A stretch of 64,000 nucleotides of DNA from an uncultured Lachnoclostridium sp. (GCA_944381625.1 CALWLW010000002.1:186001-250000); one strand, 5' to 3'. Positions 51,387 to 60,268 are shown, numbered from the stretch's first letter. Notes: generated from the sequence alone by a model not told the origin. Numbers and translations are program-made.

Positions 51387-52232
51387 ATGCACATCAAGAA
51401 TGTATGGAGATACAAAGGGGTCATGGAGGTGGAGCGGGTCAACTCCGGCCGGTATGGGAAGAAAGGGAGCCCGGCCCCCAGGAGATTACCAACACCGGAG
51501 GAGGTGGCTCGGACGAATGAAAAGAACTGTATCAAAAAACTGCGACGGAAGATCCAGGCAAACTTTGATCCGGGGGATCTGTTTTTGACCTTGACCTACA
51601 AAAAGGAGATAAGGCCGGACGCCAAGGAAGCCCGCCGGATCCTGAAAAATTATTTGGAGCGCCTGCGGCGGAAATGGAAGAAGGCCGGGGCGCCCCTGAA
51701 GTACATCATCGTGACGGAGTATGAGAACAAATCCATCCACCACCACCTGATCCTCAACGACCTCCCGGACGGATCCGGGGCAAAGGCGGCAAACCAGTGC
51801 TGGAAGGGTAACGGCGGAACGCATACGGAGTATCTCTATGAGGACGGCCACTACGAAGATCTGGCCGCGTATCTGGTAAAAGAAACGAAAAAAACCTTCC
51901 GGAAACCGGGAAGCCCATCGAAAGCCCGGTATTCCTGCAGCCGGAACCTAATAGATCCAAAGCCTAAAACGACCATTTTAAAGAGCGACCGCTGGCCGGA
52001 GGACCCAAGGGTACCGAAAGGATACTACCTGGACAAGCAGAGCCTGGTCAACGGAGTCAATAAAATGGGCTACAGGTATCAATATTACCGCCTGGTGAGC
52101 CTGAAGCCGAAAAACCATGCTCACAAAGTAAAGACAAAGGCGAGAACGGATACCGGAAACCGGGAGCAGGAAAGAAAAAGAAAGCGGAGCGTAGCAAAAC
52201 CGGATTTGCGCCGGCGCAAGAAAAAGAGGTGA
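51387..52232 (+). CDS. HUH-type replication initiator (REP_ORF2-G2P-like)
   Basis: 281 residues. Motif I FLTLTYKKE, motif II IHHHLILND (HUH) and motif III with Tyr in DLAAYLVKETKKT define a rolling-circle-type nicking enzyme. A basic C-terminal tail (RKRKRS...RRRKKKR). Start at 51387, nine bases after GGAAGGA. Such Rep proteins are known from small phages and from clostridial prophages; here it may start phage replication. The palindrome copy 2 lies inside the last codons. Confidence 0.82.
   Translation: MHIKNVWRYKGVMEVERVNSGRYGKKGSPAPRRLPTPEEVARTNEKNCIKKLRRKIQANFDPGDLFLTLTYKKEIRPDAKEARRILKNYLERLRRKWKKAGAPLKYIIVTEYENKSIHHHLILNDLPDGSGAKAANQCWKGNGGTHTEYLYEDGHYEDLAAYLVKETKKTFRKPGSPSKARYSCSRNLIDPKPKTTILKSDRWPEDPRVPKGYYLDKQSLVNGVNKMGYRYQYYRLVSLKPKNHAHKVKTKARTDTGNREQERKRKRSVAKPDLRRRKKKR
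52206..52219. repeat. Palindrome copy 2, end of rep
   Basis: TTGCGCCGGCGCAA, within the rep 3' end (encoding LRRRK) and 17 bp before the start of the RNase H-like gene. Confidence 0.9.
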
Positions 52233-52236
52233 TGAG

Positions 52237-52674
52237 ATGGTAAACATGTACCTGGAAACCGCGACGCGGGGCATCCGGCGGGGAACCGGTTGGTACGGAT
52301 ACGTCCTGGAGTGCTTTGACAGCAAAGGGAATGTACATACGGTCCAGGAATTCCGGAAAGAGGAGAACGTAACCCCGAACCAGCTGATCATGCTGTGTTT
52401 CTGTGCGGCTCTGAACCGGATGCGGAAGGCGAGCGAGATCATGGTATACACCGACCAGCTCTACCTCCGGGGAAACTATACCTCGCACCTGCCCATGTGG
52501 CAGGGAAATGGCTGGAAGACCGCAAGAGGGGAGACCATTGCGAACGTGGAACTCTGGAAGCGCGTCGCGGAACTGACCCGATGGCACCAGATCTGCTTTG
52601 CCAGGGACTATCAGCACAGCTACAAAAATTGGATGACGGCGGAACTGCAGAAACGCAGCAGCCGGACCGCCTGA
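52237..52674 (+). CDS. RNase H-like protein
   Basis: 145 residues. WYGYVLECFDSKGNVH, EIMVYTDQLYLRGN (the TD of the second acidic motif) and MWQGNGWKTARGETIANVELWKRV (WxxNGWK...NxELWxR) follow the RNase HI pattern. Likely removes RNA from hybrids in phage replication, though not every acidic residue can be assigned. Four bases after rep. Confidence 0.72.
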   Translation: MVNMYLETATRGIRRGTGWYGYVLECFDSKGNVHTVQEFRKEENVTPNQLIMLCFCAALNRMRKASEIMVYTDQLYLRGNYTSHLPMWQGNGWKTARGETIANVELWKRVAELTRWHQICFARDYQHSYKNWMTAELQKRSSRTA

Positions 52675-52686
52675 AAGGAGAATCAT

Positions 52687-53208
52687 ATGTTGTTTAAAAA
52701 ATTCGGAGAATTTGACTCCTGCGAAGAACTGAACCGCGCGGCGGCCGCCCAGCTGGCAGAAGGGGACACAGCGGCGATCCTTGCGCTGGCGCAGGAAAAC
52801 GGGCTCGAGAAAGAGGACGCGGAAGACTACATAGACGGCATCGTACCGAAGCTTGCCACACCGCTGATGGCGGCGTTGGGAAAGCTGGATGCGGAAAAGA
52901 AAGATCTGGGAATCGACGGTGTCCTGGACGACTGGACGACCTGCATCGTGGAGCTGTGCCGAGGAGACGAAGAGATGGCCAGGGCCGTCCGCAAGAAAGG
53001 GAAAAGCCTCTGCGGATGCATGTCGAAGATCCTGAGGTTTGCCTTTGAGAACAAAAGACAGGTAAGCCCCAAGCTCGTAAACGCCACAAAGGTCACTCAA
53101 AATGGCAAGGAGGTACCCATGCAGGGGCCAGTCTATCTGGGAGTGCCCTCCCAGACGGAGGCAAAGCGGATCGTGCGGGAATATTACCTTGGAGGTGATG
53201 CTAAGTGA
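52687..53208 (+). CDS. PcfK-like / AcrIIA9-family protein
   Basis: 173 residues: KKFGEFDSCEELNRAAAAQL, EDAEDYIDGIVPKLATPLMA, RKKGKSLCGCMSKILRFAFE, then LGVPSQTEAKRIVREYYLG. This is the PcfK-like family, members of which were identified as type II-A anti-CRISPRs (AcrIIA9). It stands with PcfJ two genes downstream, as in conjugative elements. Inhibitor activity is inferred from family only. AAGGAG precedes the ATG. Confidence 0.78.
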   Translation: MLFKKFGEFDSCEELNRAAAAQLAEGDTAAILALAQENGLEKEDAEDYIDGIVPKLATPLMAALGKLDAEKKDLGIDGVLDDWTTCIVELCRGDEEMARAVRKKGKSLCGCMSKILRFAFENKRQVSPKLVNATKVTQNGKEVPMQGPVYLGVPSQTEAKRIVREYYLGGDAK

Positions 53209-53801
53209 TGGCGTTTAAGGGGCTCACAAAGGATCTGGTGGCGTCCCTGGGGATCGGACACAAGAGGCTGGAACTGGGAGTCACCTATCGGGAAACTGGC
53301 TGTAAGACAGCCCGCAAGGGCTGGCACTGCACAGAAAATCCCTTTGAGTGCCTGGGATTTTTTCCTCTGGGCCATGGGAACAGGCATTTTCGGGTAGAGG
53401 CCGGGGGTATGATCGACGAGGACGGCGGATGCCAGATCGCCTGCACGGAGATCATACTGGTAGAGGAACTGGATCATAAAAAGCTGGCAGGCTATGGCAT
53501 GATGTACATGGTACAACATCCTCTCCGGAAAGACTGGGAGCAGGACAGGCAGCATCTGAGGGTGGCAGAAGGCGAGGCGGCCGCGGAGCAGGCCGGGGAC
53601 ATTGCGATTGCCAGAGGGCCGTATCCAAGGGTCAGAGGCCCGGAAGGAGCGATCCTCGGCCTGATCCTGGAACCGGAACCGGGTCAGATCGAGGCGGCGA
53701 AGCTGTTTGTCGTATCCGGGGAGCAGGCAAAGATCTGGTGGACCGTGGACGAGGAAAGGAATATACAGGAGGCGGAAAGAAATGAAGAGAAAGCTGGTTG
53801 A
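53208..53801 (+). CDS. DUF7666-like protein
   Basis: 197 residues: KGLTKDLVASLGIGHKRLEL, CKTARKGWHCTENPFECLGF (the GFHxC..P.. type motif), then RHFRVEAGG and TEIILVEEL. Common beside phage terminase or PcfJ genes; function unknown. Either GTG 53205 or ATG 53208 can start; GGAGGTG is upstream. Overlaps the PcfJ gene by 20 bp. Confidence 0.7.
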   Translation: MAFKGLTKDLVASLGIGHKRLELGVTYRETGCKTARKGWHCTENPFECLGFFPLGHGNRHFRVEAGGMIDEDGGCQIACTEIILVEELDHKKLAGYGMMYMVQHPLRKDWEQDRQHLRVAEGEAAAEQAGDIAIARGPYPRVRGPEGAILGLILEPEPGQIEAAKLFVVSGEQAKIWWTVDEERNIQEAERNEEKAG

Positions 53802-55905
53802 AAGAACGGAGCCGAAGGCGCCGGTCGTAGAACTGGAGCATCAGGTTATCACCGTGCAGGAAGTGGAAGGCATCCTGATCCTGAATATATTCGCCAGAGG
53901 GATCCTGAGGGCCAGATATGCTATGAATACGGAGAATTATGAGTATGAAGCCCTTGAAAACGGGATCTGGAAACAGAAAAAATTTGAATTTTTATGGACA
54001 GAGAGAAGAAGCTCTTACTGGGGATGCATGAGGGAAAAGGATGCGCTGTTTGACACCGCGCGGGACAAGGATCTTATCGTAGAGATGATAAAGGACAAAT
54101 ACTGGAACTCAGACGCCATCGGCCTGATCGAGCACCGGGAATGGGAATACAACGCGAATACGCGGGAGGCGAAAGAAATGAGACGTCTCGGCCGCGTCCG
54201 GGAAACTATGGATAAGATACCGCCGCTTCCGGAAGATCTCCGAGACTGGATCCTGGATCGGACAGGGCGGCCTGGATATCTGTTTTTCGACCAGGAGGAG
54301 AAAGAATGGGCATGCACCTCCTGCAAGGGCAGAACGCCGGAAAAAGAACTGCGCCGGGAAGACGGCGGGAAAGCCAGGCATGGTGATACAGCAGCCTGCC
54401 CGCACTGCGGCCGGAAAGCCTCCGTCGTGCGGCGGACAACGCGGAAAAGAATGCCGCTGAATTTTTGCCTGATCCAGCCGGTAGACGAGGAAATGGGAGT
54501 CGCCAGGCACTTTGATGCAGAAGTGATTTGGGGAGCAGGCGGAGAAGGCGTGGCGATCTCCGAGGCAATAAGGGTACTGCTGTATAAACCGAAAAGTAAA
54601 AAATATCAAAAATGGAACTGCGACATTTATTACAACCAATACACCAGGGACATGTCCTGGGGCACAGTAAAAAATTCGGGAAAAGAGTATTTTGACAACC
54701 GCGGGAACTCCGCAAACAGAAGGACGTACCATGCATACTTGTATGACGGAGGCATCCAGGAGGCCCTGAAAGATACAGCCTATGAGGGGTGGACGAGAAT
54801 TTTTAAACAGATGGCGGCAGAAAACAGACACCAAGTACATTACAGCGCTCTGATGGCTTGCGGAGAAACGAAGATGCCAGCGCTGATAGAACTGCTGTAT
54901 AAGGGGAGGTTTTACCGGCTTCTGAAAGAAGAGGCGGAAAAAATAGGCATCATGTTTGGAGGATACAACGGGGTGCTGAGGATTAAAGGAAACAGCATCG
55001 AAGAGGTATTTAAGATCCGTGATCGCCAGAAGATCAACCGGATCCGTGACATGGACGGTGGGAGCAATGCCGTGCTCTGGATGCAATGGTCAGACACCAC
55101 CGGGCAGAAGATCGGTCAGGAAACGCTGGAATGGCTGGGGAAAGAAGGGATTGTCCCGGAAGATATAAAAGGCATAGGGCCATACGTGGGCATCCAGCAG
55201 ATACGGAATTACCTGATCCGCCAGCAGGCTGAGAGCTATCCAGGGCTTAAAATAAAAGCCGTGCTCTCGCAATGGATAGATTACCTGGGAATGGCTAAAA
55301 AGCTGGGGAAGCATATGGATGACGCGATGGTGTACCGGCCGCGGGAGCTGAGACGCCGGCATGATGAGGCCGTGATGGAGCTGGAAGCGCGGAAGGCGGA
55401 AATCACAGCGAACGAATACGCAGAACGCTTCCCAGGCGTGGAGGATGTTATGGCAGAGATCCGGGAGAAATACGAATACACCTCAGACCAGTATATCATC
55501 ATCGTCCCGCGCCGCTGTATGGACATCGTGCTGGAAGGCCGGATGCTCCATCACTGCGCTGGGGCTTGCGACCGGTACTTTGACCGGATCCGCCAGAGGG
55601 AGACCTATATCTGCTTCCTGCGCCGGGCGGAAGAACCGGAGAAACCGTATTATACCATCGAGGTAGAGCCGGGCGGAACGATCCGCCAGCACCGGGGCGA
55701 GTACGATGAGGAACCGGGGATCGAAAAAATCCGGCCTTTCTTGCGGGAGTGGCAGAAGGTAATAAAAAAACGGCTCACGGAGCAGGATCATCACTATGCG
55801 AAAATCAGCGCCGTAAAGCGTGAGGAAAACATCCGAGAGCTGGAAGCGAAAAACAATACCAGAGTCCTGAAGGGGCTCATGGAAGACTTTATGGAGGCGA
55901 TATAA
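53782..55905 (+). CDS. pcfJ: PcfJ-domain protein
   Basis: 707 residues. A zinc ribbon (WACTSCKGRTPEK ... CPHCGRKASVV, about 180-225) and a C-terminal PcfJ domain (IIIVPRRCMDIVLEGRMLHH, YFDRIRQRETYICFLRRAEE, GGTIRQHRGEYDEEPG; about 575-680). PcfJ is known from conjugative plasmid pCF10 but its biochemical role is unclear; in phages it is found with PcfK and replication genes. AGGAGG lies upstream of ATG 53782, although the frame is open earlier. Confidence 0.85.
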   Translation: MKRKLVERTEPKAPVVELEHQVITVQEVEGILILNIFARGILRARYAMNTENYEYEALENGIWKQKKFEFLWTERRSSYWGCMREKDALFDTARDKDLIVEMIKDKYWNSDAIGLIEHREWEYNANTREAKEMRRLGRVRETMDKIPPLPEDLRDWILDRTGRPGYLFFDQEEKEWACTSCKGRTPEKELRREDGGKARHGDTAACPHCGRKASVVRRTTRKRMPLNFCLIQPVDEEMGVARHFDAEVIWGAGGEGVAISEAIRVLLYKPKSKKYQKWNCDIYYNQYTRDMSWGTVKNSGKEYFDNRGNSANRRTYHAYLYDGGIQEALKDTAYEGWTRIFKQMAAENRHQVHYSALMACGETKMPALIELLYKGRFYRLLKEEAEKIGIMFGGYNGVLRIKGNSIEEVFKIRDRQKINRIRDMDGGSNAVLWMQWSDTTGQKIGQETLEWLGKEGIVPEDIKGIGPYVGIQQIRNYLIRQQAESYPGLKIKAVLSQWIDYLGMAKKLGKHMDDAMVYRPRELRRRHDEAVMELEARKAEITANEYAERFPGVEDVMAEIREKYEYTSDQYIIIVPRRCMDIVLEGRMLHHCAGACDRYFDRIRQRETYICFLRRAEEPEKPYYTIEVEPGGTIRQHRGEYDEEPGIEKIRPFLREWQKVIKKRLTEQDHHYAKISAVKREENIRELEAKNNTRVLKGLMEDFMEAI

Positions 55906-57516
55906 ATGGCAGAGGAAATGGTAAAAGTGGGTACATACAGGTATTTTAAAGCAGCGATGGACCAGGAAGTCCGGAACGTGACACAGGGATTTGTCCGGAT
56001 GGGATATCTCCTTAAAGTGGCCAGGGACACGGATATCCTGGCAGAGTCGGGTTATAAGACCGTCGCAGAATTTGCCGCCGCAGAGTACGGGATGAACGAG
56101 ACCTATGTGTCCCGTTTTATCGGGATCAATGACAGGTACGCTGAAGGCGGGTATTCCGACCGCCTGCAGGAGAAATACCAGGGCTACGGGATGTCACTCC
56201 TGGCAGAAATGCTGACGCTGCCGGAGAGCATCGCGGATGCCGTCCCGCAGGGGATCACCCGGAAAGAGATCAGGGAGATCAAGAAAGAGTATGAGGCAGA
56301 GCAGAAGATCACACCCATGGAGGTATTGATGGAAGGCCAGCCGGAAGGTGCGGAGGACCTGGGAGTACCAGCCCTGGCCATGCGGAAGTATTTTTACGAG
56401 CACCGGGAGAAGTTCGCGGAGCTGGCACCGGTGATCGCCAGGGAAGAATATTCCGACAGCTCCGTGGAGCGGCTGATGGATGTCCTGGCCCCCTCCGGGG
56501 TAGCAGTGCTGATGGCCAGGGTACCGGGCATAGGCCGGCTGATGGTCAGCATTCGGGGCAAGGATCAGGACGTGGAGGTGCAAAACGTCCGGAGCCTGGA
56601 AAAAGAAAGCTGTACCTGGGTAGAGCTTTTATACGGCCTGAAGCTGATCTGCAAAGGAGCAGATCTGTCAGAACCGGAGCGTGCTTGGGAGCAGATCTAT
56701 GGAGAGACATACAGAGCAGAAGAGCCGCAGAAACCGGATCAGAATGCAGGAAAACCGGAACGGGAGCAGGCAAAACCGGATCAGGACGAGAAAGAACAGA
56801 ATGAAGCCACCCGGGAGCAGGAGGCAGAAAGGAAAGAAGATGACAAAGGAGAAGAGCTTGCAGACGGTCCTGAAGGAGCTGGAGCAGAATCGCATAAGGA
56901 AACATCAGAAGGAGAAAGAGTGCCTGAAAAAACCGCAGAGGAGCCGGCGGAAGAGGAAGCCGAGAAACCGGGAAATGCGCCGGCGCAAGAATCAGCGGGA
57001 GACGAAGTAAATACTGAGTCAAACTCCGATCAGAAAACTCTGTACGACCAGTGCAAAGAGTGCCGCTTCCACTATCCGGAGAGCCCGGCAAAAGAGCTGG
57101 CGTACGGAGCCGTATGCGATGACTGCGATGACGCAGAGCATTTCCAGCCAATCCCGGAAGATCTGTCCAGGGAGGAGAAGGAAAACGCGGAGCAGGCATC
57201 AGAGGAGCCGAAGGAAGAGAAATCCGGGGAGCAGGCGACGGAAGAACCGGAGACGCAGATCCCCGGCCAGGACAGCATCATGAACCACCCGGAATATCTT
57301 CCGGAAGGCATGGATCCGGAGCCGACGCAGGCGGCCGTGGACGGTGAACCGGTACATGCCCAGGTAGAGCCGACGGAAGAACAGGTAAAAGAAGAGGCCC
57401 TTGCGCACCTGAGTATGATCCAGGGAAACATCGGAATTGAGAATTACCGAAAGGCCAGGGAGCAGGGAGAGCATCTGCTGGATGTCCTGAAATGCCTGGA
57501 AGGATACAGGCCATGA
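55906..57516 (+). CDS. DUF3102/ParB-like phage protein with acidic linker
   Basis: 536 residues. The N-terminal half (FVRMGYLLKVARDTDILAES, TVAEFAAAEYGMNETYVSRF, GYSDRLQEKYQGYGMSLLAE) has helix-turn-helix character as in DUF3102/ParB-like proteins. Residues 270-390 are a Glu/Lys/Gln-rich disordered linker; a CxxC...CxxC zinc motif follows (DQCKECRFHY ... VCDDCDDAEHF), then another acidic stretch and a C-terminal helix. Function unknown; DNA partition or replication is possible. Contains palindrome copy 3. Confidence 0.65.
   Translation: MAEEMVKVGTYRYFKAAMDQEVRNVTQGFVRMGYLLKVARDTDILAESGYKTVAEFAAAEYGMNETYVSRFIGINDRYAEGGYSDRLQEKYQGYGMSLLAEMLTLPESIADAVPQGITRKEIREIKKEYEAEQKITPMEVLMEGQPEGAEDLGVPALAMRKYFYEHREKFAELAPVIAREEYSDSSVERLMDVLAPSGVAVLMARVPGIGRLMVSIRGKDQDVEVQNVRSLEKESCTWVELLYGLKLICKGADLSEPERAWEQIYGETYRAEEPQKPDQNAGKPEREQAKPDQDEKEQNEATREQEAERKEDDKGEELADGPEGAGAESHKETSEGERVPEKTAEEPAEEEAEKPGNAPAQESAGDEVNTESNSDQKTLYDQCKECRFHYPESPAKELAYGAVCDDCDDAEHFQPIPEDLSREEKENAEQASEEPKEEKSGEQATEEPETQIPGQDSIMNHPEYLPEGMDPEPTQAAVDGEPVHAQVEPTEEQVKEEALAHLSMIQGNIGIENYRKAREQGEHLLDVLKCLEGYRP
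56975..56988. repeat. Palindrome copy 3, inside the DUF3102-like gene
   Basis: ATGCGCCGGCGCAA, one mismatch from the 14-bp core; encodes APAQ in the acidic linker. Confidence 0.8.
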
Positions 57517-58133
57517 GCGGACTGTTGTATCCGAAGCAGAAGGGAAAGAAGCGGCGGCGGAAACATCCGCCGTCGATCATCCATCAGGAGCCTGGGACGT
57601 GCTGGATGTGCATAGAGCTTGGGACATACACAGGTAGGCACAGATACCTAGAGGAGCATCATATCTTCCCAGGCACCTGGGGCCGGAAGATCTCAGAGGA
57701 GAATGGCTTTAAGGTTATGCTCTGCCCAGCCCACCACCGGGAAGAGCCAGAGGCCGTACACAATAATGCGGACAATATGCAGATGCTCCAGAGAGCGGCT
57801 CAGGCGGAATATGAAAAGACACATACCAGGGAGCAGTGGATGGATCTGATGAGCCGAAATTATTTAACAGAAGAAGGTGAAGGGAATGCCGAAGAGGAGA
57901 ACGATCAGCGAGGAGCAGGTGAGGGAGCGCAGAAAGGCGGGGATGAATGCAGAGGAGATCGCAGCGGACCTGAAATGCAGCATATCCCAAGTAAAGAAGA
58001 TCATGGCGGAAGGGGACTACATATACCGGGGATTTTATTCTTCCGCCCTGTATCGGAGGCCGATCCTGCAAGCGCAGATAGACAAATTGAGGGAATCTAC
58101 ACCGATAGGGCAAGTGATCTGGATCGAGGATGA
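57513..58133 (+). CDS. HNH-type nuclease-like protein with overlapping tail
   Basis: 206 residues; the first 120 form a zinc/HNH-like unit (CWMCIELGTYTGRHRYLEEHHIFPG ... LCPAHHREEPEAVHNN). Beyond about residue 125 (EEGEGNAEEENDQRGAG...) the frame runs 250 bp out of phase through the next gene and has low-complexity, unlikely sequence, so the original stop was probably lost by a frameshift. ATG overlaps the previous stop. Confidence 0.65.
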   Translation: MSGLLYPKQKGKKRRRKHPPSIIHQEPGTCWMCIELGTYTGRHRYLEEHHIFPGTWGRKISEENGFKVMLCPAHHREEPEAVHNNADNMQMLQRAAQAEYEKTHTREQWMDLMSRNYLTEEGEGNAEEENDQRGAGEGAQKGGDECRGDRSGPEMQHIPSKEDHGGRGLHIPGILFFRPVSEADPASADRQIEGIYTDRASDLDRG

Positions 58134-58278
58134 TGATCCGCTGTGGGCGAAAGAAAATAGAAAGAAAAAAATCAGGGTAGCAGAGAAATACCGGCATTTT
58201 TGCTTGCTGACAGACGGAAGGAAGAGGGTAACGAAGACATGGGTAGAAATGATACTGGAGCAGAGAGAAATAAAATAG
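57886..58278 (+). CDS. HTH-like phage protein
   Basis: 130 residues: RRTISEEQVRERRKAGMNAE, EIAADLKCSISQVKKIMAEG is a resolvase-type or sigma-like HTH, followed by an unknown domain with VIWIEDDDPLWAKENRKKKI. Might be a transcription regulator. The ATG follows GAAGGTGAAGGG. Overlaps neighbours on both sides. Confidence 0.65.
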   Translation: MPKRRTISEEQVRERRKAGMNAEEIAADLKCSISQVKKIMAEGDYIYRGFYSSALYRRPILQAQIDKLRESTPIGQVIWIEDDDPLWAKENRKKKIRVAEKYRHFCLLTDGRKRVTKTWVEMILEQREIK

Positions 58279-58619
58279 AATCGTGGTTATTAAAAACAGG
58301 CATCACACGGCAGATAATCGAAGCGATGCAAATGCCTCCTGAAAAGGCTGCAGAGGTTGCGGCGTACCAGGAAGCGATAGCACAAATGTATGCAATAAGC
58401 GGAGACGCAGAAAAAATCATAGGAATCATAGTAAAAGACATTGAACGTATTCCACACCGGACAACGATATTGGAATATGTCGTTCGCGACATTGCGGCGG
58501 GAGCAGACTACTCAGAATGCAGAAAGATAGAAAACATCTTTAGAATGCTTGCCACTGCCAAAGTCCGGAAGCTGATAATGGCGGCAGCGCCAGAGAAAAT
58601 GGGAGATATGCAAAAATGA
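58239..58619 (+). CDS. Phage protein, unknown, helical
   Basis: 126 residues, all-helical (ESWLLKTGITRQIIEAMQMP, EKIIGIIVKDIERIPHRTTI, KIENIFRMLATAKVRKLIMA). The ATG at 58239 lies in the end of the previous gene; a start further upstream cannot be excluded. Not recognised. Confidence 0.55.
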   Translation: MGRNDTGAERNKIESWLLKTGITRQIIEAMQMPPEKAAEVAAYQEAIAQMYAISGDAEKIIGIIVKDIERIPHRTTILEYVVRDIAAGADYSECRKIENIFRMLATAKVRKLIMAAAPEKMGDMQK

Positions 58620-58840
58620 AAGTTAAAATACAGCCAAGAAGCCAAACAGAGAGAGGCGGCTATCTGATGATGCCGCTGAGAAAAAATGTTCCGGAAGGGA
58701 AAGAAGGATGGAAACTGACAAGATGCCAGGAGTGCGGAGAGGAATGCTGGGATCGGCCGCTCCCGGAAGGAATAACGGAAAAGATGGTTGACGGAAGGCT
58801 GTGCACGATGTGTGTGATCAGAAAGGTGCTGAATACCTGA
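58616..58840 (+). CDS. Small zinc-binding phage protein
   Basis: 74 residues with CQECGEECWDRPLP and CTMCVIRKVL, two CxxC pairs for zinc. Start and stop overlap neighbours. Function unknown. Confidence 0.65.
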   Translation: MKVKIQPRSQTERGGYLMMPLRKNVPEGKEGWKLTRCQECGEECWDRPLPEGITEKMVDGRLCTMCVIRKVLNT

Positions 58841-59187
58841 TGAGAAGAAAATTATCAAAAGCAGAGCGGGAGCAGGTGTTAAAAAAATGTGATGGCCACT
58901 GCGCGTATTGCGGATGCTCCCTGGAGCATGAGCACATGCAGGTGGATCACGTGATTCCTTTGCGCAAAGGAGGAGCAGACGAGCTGGAAAATATGCTTCC
59001 GGCATGCAAAAGCTGTAACTGGTACAAGTCCACCATGACGGTAGATCAGTTCCGAGCTTACCTGGAGCAGATCCCGGCAAGGCTTATGAGAGACAGCATC
59101 CCATACCAGGTAGGGATGAGATTCGGGATCATAAAGCAGGGAGAGCCGCAGATAAAATTCTATTTTGAAAACCATAAGGAGGAATGA
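58840..59187 (+). CDS. HNH endonuclease
   Basis: 115 residues: CDGHCAYCGCSLEHEHMQVDHVIPLRKGG and NMLPACKSCNWYKSTMT, the complete HNH with flanking CxxC pairs. Placed before the terminase genes, as in many phages with cos or pac packaging that need an HNH, but 3.7 kb upstream. ATG overlaps the preceding TGA. Confidence 0.88.
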   Translation: MRRKLSKAEREQVLKKCDGHCAYCGCSLEHEHMQVDHVIPLRKGGADELENMLPACKSCNWYKSTMTVDQFRAYLEQIPARLMRDSIPYQVGMRFGIIKQGEPQIKFYFENHKEE

Positions 59188-59188
59188 C

Positions 59189-59572
59189 ATGTTAGAAAAG
59201 ATTCTGGAAGAGATAGAACAGAGAATAAGTCATTACAGAGAAAATGCCACAGCAGAATACGTTGATGTTTGCGCCGGACTGCGGGAAGCGGATGAAATCA
59301 TCCGCCAACACATGAATGATGAACTGAACAAAAACCTGGAAGAACTCAAGCAATACAGGGCCATCGGAACCGTGGACGAGTGCCGGGAAGCGGCAGAGCG
59401 GAGGAAAGCAAAGAGACCGGACTACGAGGGTGACGGAGAAGCAGATGGATATCCTGTATACGATACCTGGATATGCCCGCACTGCGGAGAACATTATGAG
59501 ATCGAATACGAAGAATACGCATGCTGCCCGAAGTGCGGGCAAGAAATAGACTGGAACGAAGTGAGTAATTAG
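59189..59572 (+). CDS. Phage protein with EKILEEIE head and zinc-ribbon tail
   Basis: 127 residues. N-terminal MLEKILEEIEQRISHYRENA and EIIRQHMNDELNKNLEEL, then a zinc ribbon CPHCGEHYEIEYEEYACCPKCG. The head is shared with the proteins at 59595 and 60332. AAGGAGG lies six bases upstream. Unknown. Confidence 0.65.
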   Translation: MLEKILEEIEQRISHYRENATAEYVDVCAGLREADEIIRQHMNDELNKNLEELKQYRAIGTVDECREAAERRKAKRPDYEGDGEADGYPVYDTWICPHCGEHYEIEYEEYACCPKCGQEIDWNEVSN

Positions 59573-59594
59573 TGAGGAAAGCAGGAGGCTCAAT

Positions 59595-59924
59595 ATGGTA
59601 GAAAAGATCTTAGAAGAAATACACGAAAAAAGCTTTTATGTGGACATGGAATTAGCGGTGAATTATGAGGATGTGGAGGAAATCGTCCGAAAGCGTATGA
59701 ATGACGGCTGGATCCCAGTGAGCGAACGGCTGCCGGAAGGGAATGCGATAAATCCTGTAACCTGCGATGCTTATGTATATCCTGTAACCGTGGATTTTGG
59801 TGGGGTTACTGATGTACGCTACTATTCGTTTTACAAGGGGCACTGGTATAATCAAAGTCCAAAAATAATGGACGATTTAGTAACTGCATGGCGTGAAAGG
59901 CCAGACCCGTACAGGAAAAAATGA
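59595..59924 (+). CDS. DUF551-type phage protein
   Basis: 109 residues: the same head (MVEKILEEIHEKSFYVDMEL, EIVRKRMNDG) fused to a DUF551 unit (WIPVSERLPEGNAINPVTCD ... VTAWRERPDPYRKK). Unknown function; frequent in phages. Confidence 0.72.
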   Translation: MVEKILEEIHEKSFYVDMELAVNYEDVEEIVRKRMNDGWIPVSERLPEGNAINPVTCDAYVYPVTVDFGGVTDVRYYSFYKGHWYNQSPKIMDDLVTAWRERPDPYRKK

Positions 59925-59944
59925 ATAGTTAGAGGAGGTTTTTA

Positions 59945-60268
59945 ATGCAAGTTTGGATCACGAAATATGCGTTATCGCAGGGAATTTTTAAATCAGATGT
60001 CGAGGATGAAGGGAAAGGAACAGTAAAAGAAGTAGCTTGCCCTTTTTCGCTTTACTATCACGGAGAAGGAAAGGAATGGCACCGAACAAAAGAATCTGCA
60101 ATCGCCAAGGCTGAAGAAATGCGCAGGGAGAAAATCGCCGACTTGAAAAAGCAGATTGAAAAATTGGAGGGGATGGAATTTGATGATGAGAAACCAAATC
60201 CCTCAAAAAAAGAAAAAGCTCACAAGAAGATATACTATGAAGATTTCGCGGGCGGGCGGTACATATAA
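59945..60268 (+). CDS. Phage protein, unknown
   Basis: 107 residues (MQVWITKYALSQGIFKSDVE, YYHGEGKEWHRTKESAIAKA then a coiled-coil). GAGGAGG upstream. Not recognised. Confidence 0.65.
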   Translation: MQVWITKYALSQGIFKSDVEDEGKGTVKEVACPFSLYYHGEGKEWHRTKESAIAKAEEMRREKIADLKKQIEKLEGMEFDDEKPNPSKKEKAHKKIYYEDFAGGRYI

